A DNA stretch of 64,000 nucleotides from Brachycybe producta (Eukaryota > Arthropoda > Diplopoda > Playtdesmida > Andrognathidae), in the NCBI GenBank assembly GCA_036925085.1, contig JAUPFP010000015.1:519001-583000 (forward strand). Reading direction: 5' to 3'. Every line of letters begins with the position of its first letter. Positions within the stretch are counted from its first letter, which is position 1. The notes beneath the pieces were generated by a model. That model searched no databases, was not told the origin of the DNA, and saw only the letters and a program-made list of their open reading frames with translations. The position numbers and the translations under genes were made by a program. Of the stretch, positions 37,531-48,907 are shown piece after piece.

Positions 37531-37876
37531 TTGTGCGTGTAACATTAGATGGCGCCACTAGCCTTCCTCTCATAGAAATGTACTGACAACATTCTTCAAC
37601 TCTTAACACTCACCGTTATTTTTGTATCACGTGGCAATCTTTTAATTGCGTCATCGCTATTTCTACACGTGCTCTCTCTTCACTTAAGATAATATTTTGT
37701 TCTGGGTGTAAGTTTGTCCACGTGCTCTGATAATTAAGGTTGTTTTGAACGTTTTTTAGAGCTAAAAGGATGCATTCTATTTCAACGAATTGACACGAGT
37801 GTAGTTTGCCACCTATGGAGGGGTTGCAGGTGCCATCTACCTTGCAATTTACACAAGTATTTTTCTATGAAGCCCC
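37531..37876 (+). mobile_element. CACGTG-bearing element, copy 5
   Basis: Starts TGTGCGTGTAACATTAG and ends CTATGAAGCCCCTCTAA. Contains TCACGTGGCA, ACACGTGC and CCACGTGC. Second GGCGCC changed to GGTGCC. Confidence 0.85.
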
Positions 37877-38686
37877 TCTAAATATTTACCACAATGTCGA
37901 TTCATCTTTCGTATTTTACAAAAATATCCATAAATCTTAAGAAATTATAAGAATTAATATTTAAAAGCAAGTGTTTTTTTATGGGCCACATTGACCCCCC
38001 AAACTAAGAAAGAAGAGACAGTACAGAATAGAGAAATGCAATTAAATGACAACTTCATACATTTCAATGAAGAAAATTTCATTTTAAAGAAACCATTGCT
38101 CGGAAATTGTGTTTCCGGACACAACTTTTCTCGTTTGCATCTTTTTTTTATAGTTATCGATTGCGTCTCAGTAACCCAAGGCTAATAATCACACACAATT
38201 TAATAATAAGACTAATGATAAGGCTAATACACAACAAAACGACTTTTTTTTTTGGTTTCATTTTTTGTTTTGAAGATGACGAGTTCAAACACCGATCTCT
38301 TTGAATTTTTTGGGTCACAAACAATAATTGAACCCAAAACAAAAACGAGTCACAATGAACTCAACAAACTCATAAAAAACCTCAAAAAAAAAACCACCAA
38401 TCTCAAAGGAAAGAAAGAAATCTCAAGTTGAAGAGCAACAAACACCGAACAAAAATAACGATCATTGCTCCCTAATTCCACCCCCCCCCCCCATTTCCCT
38501 TCCCCTTAATTCTACCTTTCCTCCTCATGTTGATGATGATGATAATGATATTAATAAACTCTTCTTTGCATGTTGACACGTTAATTAATCCATTCTGTAA
38601 GTTATCCAACTACTAATTACTAATTAGTTTTACCTTGTGTTTAATTACAAAGGTTATTTAGGCATTCAAAATCTGCTATTTTCTAT

Positions 38687-39094
38687 GGGGCGACTGAATA
38701 AGCGCCAAATTGAACAAACGCCAAACTGAATAACCGCCAAATGGAACAAACGCCAAACTGAATAACCGCAAAATTTGTGGCTTTTATTCAGTTTGGCGTT
38801 TCTTCCATTTGGCGCTTATTCAGTTTGGCATTTCTTCCATTTGGCACTTATTCAGTTTGGCGTTTGTTCAATTTGGCGCTTATTCAGTTTGGCGGTTATT
38901 CAGGTTTTTTGTAAATTCTGATGGTCCAAATATTGTGAGCTTTTATAGACGTCAGACGGTGCAGATTTACAAACAGAACATGCTAACCTAACCTAACCAA
39001 ACCTAACAATGTGTTTATCACATTTTGGCGGTTATTCAGTTTGGCACTTGTTCAGTTTGGCGTTTGTTCCATTTGGCGCTTGATCAGCGCCACC
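38687..39094. mobile_element. Element with ends made of TTTGGCG repeats, 8-bp target duplication
   Basis: A perfect 8-bp duplication TTTTCTAT flanks it (38679-38686 and 39095-39102). Ends are GGGGCGACTGAATAAGCGCC and the inverse of GGTGGCGCTGATCAAGCGCC. Inside, a 22-23-bp word (TTCAGTTTGGCG + TTTGTTCCATTTGGCGCT) recurs many times in both directions. A short CTAACCTAACCTAACC run is at about 38983-38998. Confidence 0.88.
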
Positions 39095-39118
39095 TTTTCT
39101 ATATTTAAACAAAACTTC

Positions 39119-39427
39119 TAATACCATGTACACAAAACATGAGTTAAATGAATTCAAATTAAATGTGTTTAGGTGAATTATACGGAATCCAGTTAAGGAC
39201 ATGAACACCAAATAAAAATTGACTTATTAATATTTAAAAATTGAAAAATACTAAATCAATAGTTTATATAAATTATATTTAAGTTAATTACCTCAATATT
39301 TTGAGATTATTAACTGAATAAATTGAATTCGACGACATATTGTTTGTTTTACCTTCACAGGGCTCTGTAGAACACGTTTATTATTTAAAATGCATTTAAA
39401 TTATCAGGTGTGTGCGCGCTAGGTATA
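39119..39427 (+). mobile_element. TATACC-ended element, copy 2
   Basis: Ends TAATACCATGTACACAAAAC and GCGCGCTAGGTATA, with the family interior GTGTTTAGGTGAATTA and GGGCTCTGTAGAACACG. It starts only 25 bp from the preceding element. Confidence 0.85.
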
Positions 39428-40219
39428 AGTCTTCTATGCATTTTTAATTTTTAATTAATCTCAACAAAAGTTAACTAACTAAATTAGTAACGAATTTAAA
39501 TTAATAATGCTAATTTACACCTACTAATTAACTGGGGGGTGTATTAGGTAAAGAATTCTATGTAAAATTTTCAACAACAAAAAATTAAAATCAACGTGAT
39601 TTAAATTGATTTAAATATAAAAAAGATTGACAACAAAATAAAAATCAAGTGATTTAAACCACATTTTGAAATTTCTATTCAGAAAATTTCTTGATTTTTT
39701 TAGTGAATTTGTTCTCTTTTCATTGAGATGAATTAGTTAATTTTTTCTTAAATAATAATTTGCTTAGAATTTCATTTAATAAACAAGCAATTTTATGAAA
39801 TCTTAAATCAAATAAATGATTAAATCAAATAAATCCCATTTTTATCCACCGTTGGAACTGAATGATGTAATAGGATTTAAAATTAACTAACAATTAACAC
39901 TAACTGTGCTTTTGTTTTATTGAAAAATTATTCGAAGAGATTTAAGTTAATTATTTAACTATAATTTAAATAACTTAAAATTAATATAATAATTTTAAAT
40001 TTAAAAAAAAAAACTTACTCATAATTTTCATTTTTTATGAGTTAAAAAAATACCTTTTTTTATACAATTTTATTTTCTAATTAATATAAACAATTAAATG
40101 GATAATTAATTTTCCTTTGACATTTATTTAATTAGTAGGCGGTCATACTCACATGCAAAAAGGAAGACACCAAAACAATTACAACAAACAACAATAACGG
40201 ATGTTTTAAAACGGCTTCT

Positions 40220-40242
40220 GACCCCCCCCCCCCCCCCCCCCC
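40220..40242. repeat. Poly-C tract, about 23 bp
   Basis: An uninterrupted C run ahead of TCTACAAG. One of several long G/C homopolymers in the window. Confidence 0.9.
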
Positions 40243-40290
40243 CTCTACAAGAAAAAGGGGATCATAGGTCAATGACAAGCTGAGATTTAA

Positions 40291-40572
40291 GGCGGTATTC
40301 CTTTCGGTCGACAAGCCTCAGGGATTGGATTGGAGGCTAACAGTGACGTCAATAAAAAGTAATAGGGAGCGGTGAATGAAAGAGCTACCAAAAAAAAAAA
40401 AAATAATAACCCTTTCTCCCTAACCTAACCCCTATCCTAACCAAGCCGAACCGAACCTAACTATTACGCTCCTCACCGCTCCCTATTAATTTTTATTGAC
40501 GTCACTGTTAGCCTCCAATCCAATCCATGAGGCTTGTCGACCGACAAAATTTCGACCGAAAGAGAACACACC
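40291..40572. mobile_element. GGCGGTATTC-ended element with 8-bp target duplication
   Basis: Perfect 8-bp duplication AGATTTAA (40283-40290 and 40573-40580). Inverted arms TTTCGGTCGACAAGCCTCA and ATTGGATTGGAGGCTAACAG, with GTGACGTCAATAAAAA further in. Loop has CCCTAACCTAACCCC. Singleton, 282 bp, non-coding. Confidence 0.88.
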
Positions 40573-41123
40573 AGATTTAAGTGTTCAATGGCACTAGAGT
40601 GAAAATTGACCCACACTTTTATGTCATAACTTTTATCATAAAAATGAAAGAATGTTTTCTTTTTTTTTCGGTTGTTGTTTTGTGTTCACCAATTGAATGA
40701 ATAAAATTATCTATTAGAATTTGGTACAAAATGATCGATTACATAACTTGATAATTATTGTTAATTATCAATACTAATCACATAAATGGGAATATTATAA
40801 TAAAAGCGACTCTTAAGAGAATCAGCTGATCACGTGATCTTCTAAAAACAAAAAATAAGTCCACCCCAATTTTTCTCAGAAAGTTAAAGAAAGAAAGGAG
40901 AGCACGTGGTGGTGGTGGGGGTCCGGTGAGTGGACCACTGACCCCTATTCATGTACAAGGTGTTGCGACACAAACTGGACCACGCACTTTTTTTAAAAAA
41001 GTGATTTTGCCCTTTTGATTTATCTTTATATATTTTTTTTTGTAAGTTAGTTGCTTTTAAAATTGTAAAAACGTCTCAAAGCACAAACTCAAGAGCAAAA
41101 TGAAGAAAAATACAAATTTGTTT

Positions 41124-41407
41124 TATATCTTGTACACACACATGAGTTAAATGAATTTAAATTAAATGTGTTTAGGTGAATTATACGGAAACCAGTTAAG
41201 GACATGAACACCAAATTAAAAATTGACTTTTATTATTAATATTTTAAATTGAAATATTAAATCAATAATTTTGTCAATAGTTTAATTAGTTATATTTAAG
41301 TATTAACTCAATATTTTCAGAGTATTAACTGAATAAATTCGACATATATTGTTTGTTTGTCCTTCACGGGGCTCTGTAGAACACCGTTTATTGTGTGTAC
41401 TAGGTAT
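41124..41407 (+). mobile_element. TATACC-ended element, copy 3
   Basis: Starts TATATCTTGTACACACAC and ends GTGTGTACTAGGTATA. The part before the right end is shortened relative to copy 1 (the TTATTTAAATGCA segment is missing). Confidence 0.82.
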
Positions 41408-41414
41408 AAAGAGG

Positions 41415-41525
41415 CTGGAAGAGTTTTTTAAATAACTTAACTGACTAAAAAAGTATTTTTACGATATCTTTCAAAATAAACTTTTTTTATAAACAAAATT
41501 ATTTTAAAAATATCGTCAGCTTAAA
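41415..41525. mobile_element. Fold-back element, fragment
   Basis: Holds GATATCTTTCAAAATAAAC and TTTTAAAAATATCGTCAGC, the family centre, without good outer arms. Confidence 0.5.
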
Positions 41526-42291
41526 ACAATTATTCCAAACCAGGGTTTTGTGAAAATTTTGCAAAAGCTTGTAATATTTTATTATGAGTTAATTATTATT
41601 TATTAACCACATACTGCTTTACACGTTTAATGTTTTTTTTAAATCGATTTTTAACGATATATCGAAAAATCGACAAAAACCACCAAAAAAAATCGAAATA
41701 TCGAAAATAAAAATAACAAATTACAAAGCAAAAAAAAAAAAAAAAACTAAACAATTTTCGTTATTTCCGTATGTAGAGTTTTTATTTTTTCGTTATTTCG
41801 ATATATTTTCGAAAATTTCATCAGGTCTAATTAGAATGCTGTAATAGTGTCTTAATGATTACGTATTAATGACGCAGTTTTGCGCCTTTCTTGCCCACAA
41901 TATAATAATACGGTCTAAACGTCTAAAGGTTTTTTTGTTGGTTTTGTTGTTCTCGTTGGTTGACAACAGTTTGTTGTTTTCGTTTTACAACCAATCACCT
42001 TGAGGTTTTTTTTTTACGCAAGTGCTTTTTTCAAATGGTGTTTTTTTGCTGTTGTAATTTCAATTATGTTACTATGTGCGGCGGCGGCTGCTGGTGATTT
42101 GCGCATTTTTAATGGAGATGGGTATTTAAAATGCTAAATTTCTCATAATAAATTGCTGTGGAAATTCATAACAGAAATTCATGCAGCAAGCAAACAAGCC
42201 TGAATAACTAAATCATATTAGCAGCTTATAAATGTAAGCTACACCTACACTTCAAGCTGTTATCTTATTGGTCCGCTCTTGTCTTAAGAGC
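41526..42291. other. Intergenic, no gene recognised
   Basis: Includes a patch of repeated ATCGATATTTCG-like words (about 41640-41815) with inverted symmetry, perhaps an old transposon end, and a GCGGCGGCTGCTGG patch (about 42077). No coding similarity. Confidence 0.4.
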
Positions 42292-42501
42292 AGAGGCAAT
42301 TAGAAATCGGGACAAACATAAGTTGGCTCCGCCCTTTTTTATGACGACCGGCAACTTCTAATTGGTGTGTTGTGTGGTTTTCGACGTTGAAAAGGGCGGA
42401 GCATGTGACGTCAGACTACATAACCAACCAATTAGAAGTTGCCGATCGTCATAAAAAAGGGCGGAGCCAACTTCTGTTCATACCGATTTCTAATTGCCTG
42501 T
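42292..42501. mobile_element. ACAGGCAATTAG hairpin element, copy 6
   Basis: 210-bp hairpin, ends AGAGGCAATTAGAAATCGGG / CTAATTGCCTGT, central CATGTGACGTCAGAC. No clear target duplication. Confidence 0.88.
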
Positions 42502-42559
42502 CATATTGCTCTTCTCCAAAGTATTCCTGACTTTCACAATTCTTCTTCCCTTCCTGATT

Positions 42560-42843
42560 CCTGTATTCACCAAAAGAGCGAGCAAGAGCTAAACATTTGC
42601 TCGTGCTCACCGATGTTTGCTCGTGTTCCTTTGAAATGAGATATATTCTTGTTCGCAATCGATCGTTTAACAATAAAAAAAAAAACTATCACCGTCCACA
42701 TTAAACACGCACAAACAAGTCTTTTCTTTGATGTACCGCCATCCACACGATCTTTATTGAACACGAACAAGCGACTGTTTGCTCGCTCGCTCACCAGACA
42801 ATTATTGCGTGAGAGTGCTAGCTCTTTCGATAAATACCCAGCT
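42560..42843 (-). mobile_element. GGCTGGGTA-ended element, diverged copy (reverse)
   Basis: Shares TTTGATGTACCGCCATCC and GCTCGCTCGCTCACCAGAC with the element at 52.5 kb in the opposite orientation, and has a TACCCAGC right end. Rich in TTTGCTCG words. Non-coding. Confidence 0.65.
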
Positions 42844-43064
42844 TTATAAGCAAACAAGTGTGTTTGAAAACATGCTCAACGATCAAGCTTGCTGTCTTTC
42901 AAGCACTTTAGCAATATGTTGGTTAGTGACGCAAGCCAGTATTTAGATAACCATGCCATTACAATGTTAGCTACAAACAACTGTCAGCAAGACTTAACGA
43001 ATTTATGAAGCCCATTTACGAGTCAGTACAGATGCATTATTACACACAATGCATTTTAATCAAG

Positions 43065-43283
43065 GGGTCTGGTTTCTCAAAAATACAAGACTTGTAATTC
43101 AAGTGAATTCTACGTATTCCCCGATCAGGACAAGCATCGCAAATTCACAATGTGTCATTACAAATTGTTAATTAGTAATAAGTACTAATAACACATTGTG
43201 AATTTGCGAAACGCGTCCTTTCCAGGGCTCCGTAGAATTCACTTGTATTACAAACAAGACGTGTACTTTTGAGAAACCAGGCC
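43065..43283. mobile_element. GGTCTGGTTTCTC inverted-repeat element
   Basis: Ends GGTCTGGTTTCTCAAAAATA and TACTTTTGAGAAACCAGGCC. Inner AAGTGAATTCTACG/CGTAGAATTCACTTG and CGCAAATTCACAATGTG/CACATTGTGAATTTGCG. 219 bp, singleton. Confidence 0.8.
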
Positions 43284-45181
43284 TCAGGTGTTCACAATTT
43301 CATATCATTCCTATTTTAGATTAATGGTTTAATCTCCTAGGATCGTGTGTTCCTATCTATTGCTACGTCAAAAGACTAAGTGCTAAACAATAGCCTCCTC
43401 CTATAAAAGAGGCTATGGTTAAATTCATTAACATTTAACAGGAAGTTTCATGTAAATGTCGATGAGTTTAGCACTATCTTTGACTTATCATTGCGAATAA
43501 TTCACCTATTTACTTGTTTCAATCGATTTCAAACGAATCCCTGAACAATTTTCTAAACGAAATCATACACTGTAGCGTGTTTTCAAACGCACCTATTATA
43601 GATTCAATAATAAATCACAAATTGCACCTTTAAAAACGTGCTATTTTTTTCCTGTTTTTTAAGTTCGATTCGCCGTCTTATACTAATTTAGTATAAGCCG
43701 TCGCGTGTCGATTTCTCAAAAATGCCATTTTCACTTTTAATTTTAATTCATTTTAATGCGTTTTCACGTTCAAATGAAAGTGAAAAGAAAAAAACGAACC
43801 AAGAGATTTGCCTTTGCGTCAAGGTCATGAATCACGGTTAGAATTAATTAAATATTACATAATCTCTATTGCAATTTATAAGTGGACGTTAAAAGGTTTA
43901 GAAAACACAAACGAAAAAGCGAGATATGATAAAAAGAGAAAGGTGTTTTTACTCTCCTTTCCCTTTCTATTCTTTAACATATTATAATAAAAGAGGGCGC
44001 CCATTTTGATGTAAAAAAAAAACACATTCGAAACTCACCAACAACCAGAAAACGAGAGAGAGAGAGAGAAAGATCTTTCTTTTTCAATTAATATTTCACG
44101 CCGAAACAAAAGAAAAGAAAAAAAGGGGCGACTTTCAACGTACTCCGTCGTTCTTCTCCTCCATACGAATAAAAACAATGGTTGAAATCGACTCAGCTGA
44201 TTAATAACTCAAAACAACACCAAAATCTACAAACGAAACTCAATGACGGCAGCGGCGGCCATTATGCTTTTTTATAACACTATCAACAAAACAACCAATC
44301 ATATTAAAGGACAAAGGCGGTTACTATTCAAATTCAACCAATTAACAAAATAGAAGATGTTATAACCGATAAGATTATCGATATTCTTGGAATTTCGATA
44401 TTTTTTTTTTATACGATACGTCATCAATTTGCGAAGTTGATCACAAATATTTAATTTTATTCAAGAAAACTTCAGAAATTACTTTTTTTTTTAGCAATTT
44501 CCGCAGATGTACCTCTCTTTTTGTATTTTATACATCACGTAATGAAGTTTCACATGCAATACATCGATACGATACCCACTGTATAGAATTATTTTTATCG
44601 ATTTTATTAATCAACACTTACGGTTGCGTCATTGTTAACAACGACGGCTGCACGGTCAAATAACAAATACGTCACAAGCTAGGAAATTTGAATGACGTAA
44701 ATGTTTGCTGACGTTTTCTAATATTTGCATCAGCCGTGGCATAACCAAATGCCGACATGATTTGACATGATCATACACACAATTAGACAATTATGAAGCA
44801 CAAAATTTGTCTTTGTTTCGAAAAAAAAATCAAGTTCGCGAAAAATATTAAAGGTGACCCAATATGGCGATAAACTTCATAAAGCTTCATGTAAAATATT
44901 CCCTATTACGTCAACTATGCAGACGATACGATTGCATCAACTACATAATGTCACGTTCACGTAAACGGTCCAAGGAAAAAAAAAGACGACACCAATAGAG
45001 ATGGTGGCGCCATCGATTGGTACAAAATAAAAATAAATCAAATTGGGCAAATTGCAAATAAAAAATGTGAATAAATGACTCCTAATTACCTAAACAAAAC
45101 GTTCTTGTTGTTTAGAAACCGTCACAAATTCCAACTCAAATGCAAAGAAACATATTGAAAGAAATTCACCCTTACTTATGT
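43284..45181. other. Intergenic, no gene recognised
   Basis: Short AG run (about 44055-44068), a CGGCAGCGGCGGCCATTATG patch (about 44246-44266) and ATCGATAT-like words near 44370-44600. No coding similarity seen upstream of TXNL4B. Confidence 0.4.
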
Positions 45182-45832
45182 TCATAAATCCTTGTAAAGC
45201 AAGTCGTATTTTTCGACCTTGCGTTCATCCAAAGGGCTTCTGACCATCAGTTTGCCCCTCATTGCACCACGATAAATAACCTCGACAAGATCGATGAAAT
45301 CTTGTTTCTCTCGAAAGACTCCAATAAACTTTGTGTGATCCTGAGTTCTGCATGCGAAAGAATAGAACAAAAAAAAAACGGCAATAAAACAAATAAAAAT
45401 TCATTAAGCAAACAAAACAAAGCATAAAAGGAATACGAAGTGTGAAAAAATGATACCCGTGGTCCACTTTCATGTGCTGAGCATTGAAGAAGAAGACGGT
45501 GGCTGGAGTTAAAGTTATATCAAAATACTGGACATAGATTGGCACCGAAGACACTTCAACCGTATAAATACAGGCCATGTTCGATAAAAGTGGTGCAGAT
45601 TTGGCCAACTTCAAGTCCATTATAAGAAATTAAAGAAAAAAGGCAAAAACACATGTGAGATCAATGAGAAGAAACTGCATCAAGTGTTTAATAAACTTAC
45701 GACATCGTCTAAAACAAGACATTTTTGGTCCAACTGTCGGCCGAATCGAAGAACAACGACTTTATCTTCCGTCTTTCTTATTACGTCATCTATATCTTTC
45801 TTATTTTCTAAATTTGGCAAAAGAAAACTCAT
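45182..45832 (-). CDS. TXNL4B: Thioredoxin-like protein 4B (Dim1-like splicing factor), three exons
   Basis: Coding exons (minus): 45701-45832, 45457-45608 and 45182-45347. They give 149 residues, the same length as human TXNL4B. The protein starts MSFLLPNL and contains [52 protein letters not shown] and ends KYDLLYKDL. These blocks follow TXNL4B rather than the closely related U5 snRNP protein TXNL4A/Dim1. The fold is thioredoxin-like without a CXXC redox centre, and the family acts in pre-mRNA splicing in the nucleus. Exons 1 and 2 join in phase 0 and exons 2 and 3 in phase 2, both at GT/AG sites. The start lies 667 bp from the divergent TRMT10C start, so the two genes probably share a promoter. 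Confidence 0.95.
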
Positions 45833-46499
45833 TTTATATAAAGAAAAACTCCAAAAAACGTAACATACAACTTCATAACATTAGCAGACTATTGAACTAG
45901 CCGCCATTGCTTGCAATTTTTAAGCCGCCATTGCTTGCAATTTTTAAGACGCCGCCGCACCATCAGCGACTTAAGCGGCATCTAATATACGATGTATGCT
46001 AAAATGTGAAGTTGGAAATAAATGCAATATTTAAAAAATAACACAAATTAAAAATGTAACATTCAATTTAACACGAACATAATACTTTTTGCCATCTTAT
46101 CAATAAATAATAATAATGATACGTTATTTGTTAGCCGCCAACATCAAAATTAAAACTAGTCGCACGTCTAAAATGTGACACGGAAATAATATTTTTTTTT
46201 TTTTACAAAAAAACGGAAACATACAATAATTTATAGTACACCTTAATAAAATACCATTATTGAAATACATATATTTATTATAAATTAATTGTTTTTAAAC
46301 ACTACTCAATTTTCAAATAATTTATAAATTAATTAGGCAAATTAATAAATTTGATGCTTTTTTTTTTATTAATCTCGACTTACCTTTGCCCGTTTACAAA
46401 TATGGCGGCCTCCATTGAGTAAAACATTGAATTTTTCATCGTTTTTATTAATTTTTTAAGTTTAAAAGCAATTTCATTGCGTTTAGTTAACACTTTTCA
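45833..46499. promoter_or_regulatory. Shared divergent promoter of TXNL4B and TRMT10C with YY1-like motifs
   Basis: This 667-bp gap separates two head-to-head housekeeping genes. It has a tandem 24-bp direct repeat, each unit beginning GCCGCCAT (45900 and 45924), and a third copy of the same core in the other orientation, ATGGCGGC at 46402. GCCGCCAT is the core of YY1 sites in housekeeping promoters. A GC-rich patch (GCCGCCGC, about 45950-45957) sits next to the repeat. Transcription start sites are not visible, and shared use is inferred from spacing and motif placement. Confidence 0.5.
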
Positions 46500-48061
46500 A
46501 TGAATATTATTATGAGGAAACAATTTTTGCGAGTGACAGCTCACCTGTTGCGGTTAAATTTCTGTAATTCGTTTACAACGTACCGCACATGTGTAGGACG
46601 TAAGAATTCGTCTTCATTTCTAATAAATTTGAACCCTCGTCTGTCAAATTTTGTCTGTTATTCGACTGACGCCGACCAGACCTTAACAGTAGACGATGAA
46701 ACGATTAAAGGACCATCGTCTGAACTGATGAAATCACTGTCAGAAGACGATCAGAAACGATTACAGATCATTTGGATGGAAGTCGAAGTGTTTCGACAAT
46801 CAGGTGCCATTCGTAATCCTTAACTTTGCGGTTAAAAGTAATTTTTTAATAAGAAGTTTTTGATCGTAGGTTTTGAGGTTCCGAGGAGATTCACGGATGA
46901 AAACTGGAAGGAACTTTTAGAATTAATTGGTCACCATCAACGAAGAAAGTTCTGTCGTTTTTTGACAATAAAAGAAGCTCATAAAGATAACGAAAAACGA
47001 AGGAAAGAAGAACGGAGAAAGTTAAGAGAAGAACAGTTTGAGGAAAAGAAAAAGATGGAAGAGGAGGCTAAGGAGAATGGTCATTTGCAATACGGTCTAC
47101 GAAAAAACACGATCTTTCACCGAATTCATGAAGCGTCGATGAACACCGTTTATAACTCATGGGGTTGTCAGGCGATTCTTTACGGACAGAATTTAGTTAT
47201 CGATATGGATTACGATATTTACATGCGTAAAATGGATTGTCAGAACTGTGCCGAGCAAATTCAGATGGCATATGGAGTGAACAGAATAAACAGGTTTGCT
47301 TTTAAAACCAACATTGTGCAGAACAAGATCTTTAAAGTGATTTTCCCTTCACAGAGAACAATTTCACTTACATTTATGTAATGTTCAGCCGGACAGTTTA
47401 ACGTTGAAAGCGTTGGAACGTTCGTTACCGAATCTTCACGAATCGAGTTGTCTGGTGAACGTGACTTCAAAGAGTTATTTGGACCTGTTTCCGAAAGAGA
47501 AGCTCGTGTATCTGACTCCGAATTGCAATGAAGTATTACTGGAATACGATCACAATGCTGTGTACATCATTGGAGGTCTTGTCGATAAGAGTATAAAGAC
47601 CCCTGTTTCGATGGCCAAAGCGAAGAAGGAGGGTATTAAGATGGCCAAATTGCCACTAGATAAATATCTTCTGTAATGATCATGAATTGAAATAACTTTT
47701 AGTAAAAACTTGCCATTTTAATGTTGATTTGTATCCATTTTCAGGTGGGGTATGTCAGGAAAGTCGTTGACTTTAGATCAAATGATGAAAATAATGTTGG
47801 ATATTAAGATAACGGGCGATTGGAACTTAGCTTTACAGAACGTTCCGCAAAGGAAACTCAAAAGGGTTGAAGACATCAACCAAGAGTTTGCTGATCGTCT
47901 CAACAGAAGGTGTTATTAATAAATAATATAACATTTCACGATCAGCTTCAATGAATCAAGTAAATTCATAAATACTTGTTTATTTCAGAAAACAAAGGAG
48001 TTTGTATGATGATGAGTCTGAACCTCGATCAAATCCACGTCGTAATTATGTTAAAAAATAG
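46500..48061 (+). CDS. TRMT10C: Mitochondrial tRNA (purine-9) methyltransferase / RNase P subunit 1, five exons
   Basis: Coding exons: 46500-46803, 46870-47293, 47355-47672, 47745-47909 and 47989-48061, giving 427 residues (human about 400). The arginine- and leucine-rich start (MRKQFLRVTAHLLRL) fits a mitochondrial presequence. A strongly charged lysine/glutamate helix follows (residues about 150-190). The SPOUT-type TRM10 methyltransferase domain has QAILYGQNLVIDMDYD, CAEQIQMAYGVNR, CNEVLLEYDHNAVYIIGGLVDKS and KLPLDKYLLWGMSGKSLTLDQM. It ends in a basic tail RRNYVKK. In animals this protein (MRPP1) methylates position 9 of mitochondrial tRNAs and forms the RNA-binding part of protein-only mitochondrial RNase P. 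All junctions are GT/AG and in frame. A canonical AATAAA lies at about 48069-48074, just after the stop. The five-copy tRNA-Asn array begins 580 bp downstream. Confidence 0.95.
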
Positions 48062-48266
48062 ATGAACGAAATAAAATTTGTTATACAAAATAATATTGAC
48101 TCGTCTAGTATGCAAAGTATATGAAATACATGAAAACTTGAAAGTTTCAAGTTCAAAATATAATAAAAGGTTGTGCCAAGAGGTTGTTTGCTGGTGCTTT
48201 TTGTTAACTCTAGAACCTTCTTTATTCTATATGGTTAATAAATTTGTAATAGATATCTTACAACTG

Positions 48267-48378
48267 TAACCACCCCTGGGTGGGCTTGAACCAACAACTT
48301 TTCGGTTAACGGCCAAACACATTAACCAATTGCGCCGGTTAACGGCCGAACGCGCTAACCAATTGCCCCACGGAGGCT
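48267..48378 (-). pseudogene. Decayed tRNA-Asn copy with internal partial duplication
   Basis: On the minus strand this reads as a tRNA-Asn-like sequence in which the D-arm/anticodon part occurs twice (CGCTAACCAATTG at 48352 and ATTAACCAATTG at 48330 on the plus strand). The anticodon stem region is changed and the total is about 110 nt. It cannot fold as one normal tRNA. It lies at the distal end of the intact array. Confidence 0.75.
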
Positions 48379-48418
48379 TTGACATTTATCCGAAATTGTC
48401 TATTGTTTGGGACGTTTT

Positions 48419-48467
48419 AACCACCAACCTTTCGGTTAACACGCTAACCGATTGCGCCACGAAGGCT
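48419..48467 (-). pseudogene. tRNA-Asn fragment (deleted)
   Basis: The sequence on the plus strand passes straight from the T-arm/anticodon 3' part (ACCAACCTTTCGGTTAAC) into the D arm and acceptor (ACGCTAACCGATTGCGCCAC). The middle of the gene is missing. It shares the array's sequence, so it is a decayed member of the same set. Confidence 0.75.
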
Positions 48468-48471
48468 ATCA

Positions 48472-48506
48472 TAGCCTCTGTGGCACAATCGGTTAGCGCG
48501 TTCATC
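48472..48506 (+). pseudogene. 5' half of a tRNA-Asn in opposite orientation
   Basis: The plus strand reads GCCTCTGTGGCACAATCGG and TTAGCGCGTTC, the acceptor, D arm and start of the anticodon stem of tRNA-Asn, and then runs into unrelated A+T-rich sequence. With the minus-strand fragment 4 bp away it forms an inverted pair. Confidence 0.7.
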
Positions 48507-48644
48507 TTTACTTTTTTTATTTTTCAGGACGGTTTAAATTTTTATTTTGAAATTAAATTAAAATAATTAAATAATAAATAATTAAATTAATTGTATAGCA
48601 AAAAGATGGAATCAAGCTAAATCAAAAGGTAGAAAAATTAAGGT

Positions 48645-48661
48645 CGCCCCCGGGTGGACTC

Positions 48662-48702
<41 letters not shown>

Positions 48703-48718
48703 GTTGCGCCACGGAGGC
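48645..48718 (-). tRNA. tRNA-Asn (GTT), array copy 1
   Basis: This is a 74-nt cloverleaf without intron. Acceptor GCCTCCG pairs with CGGGGGC. The D arm is GCGC...GCGC. The anticodon stem TTCGG/CCGAA closes the loop CTGTTAA with anticodon GTT. The T arm is GGTGG-TTCGAGT-CCACC. A run of A residues on the plus strand at its 3' side (about 48633-48640) supplies a T-rich Pol III stop on the minus strand. Confidence 0.95.
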
Positions 48719-48849
48719 TATGATATCAACCTGTAAATTTTTTATTTTTTGGGACGAATTAAAATATTTATTTTGTATTAAAAATAATTAAATTAATTGT
48801 ATTGCGAAAAGATGGAATCAACCGAAATCAAAAGGAAAAAAAATAAAGT

Positions 48850-48866
48850 CGCCCCCGGGTGGACTC

Positions 48867-48907
<41 letters not shown>

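Noticed and set aside
38983-39007. CTAACC repeats as a telomere remnant
   Set aside because: Only three or four units inside a bounded transposon. Too short for an interstitial telomere claim, so mentioned only as a motif.
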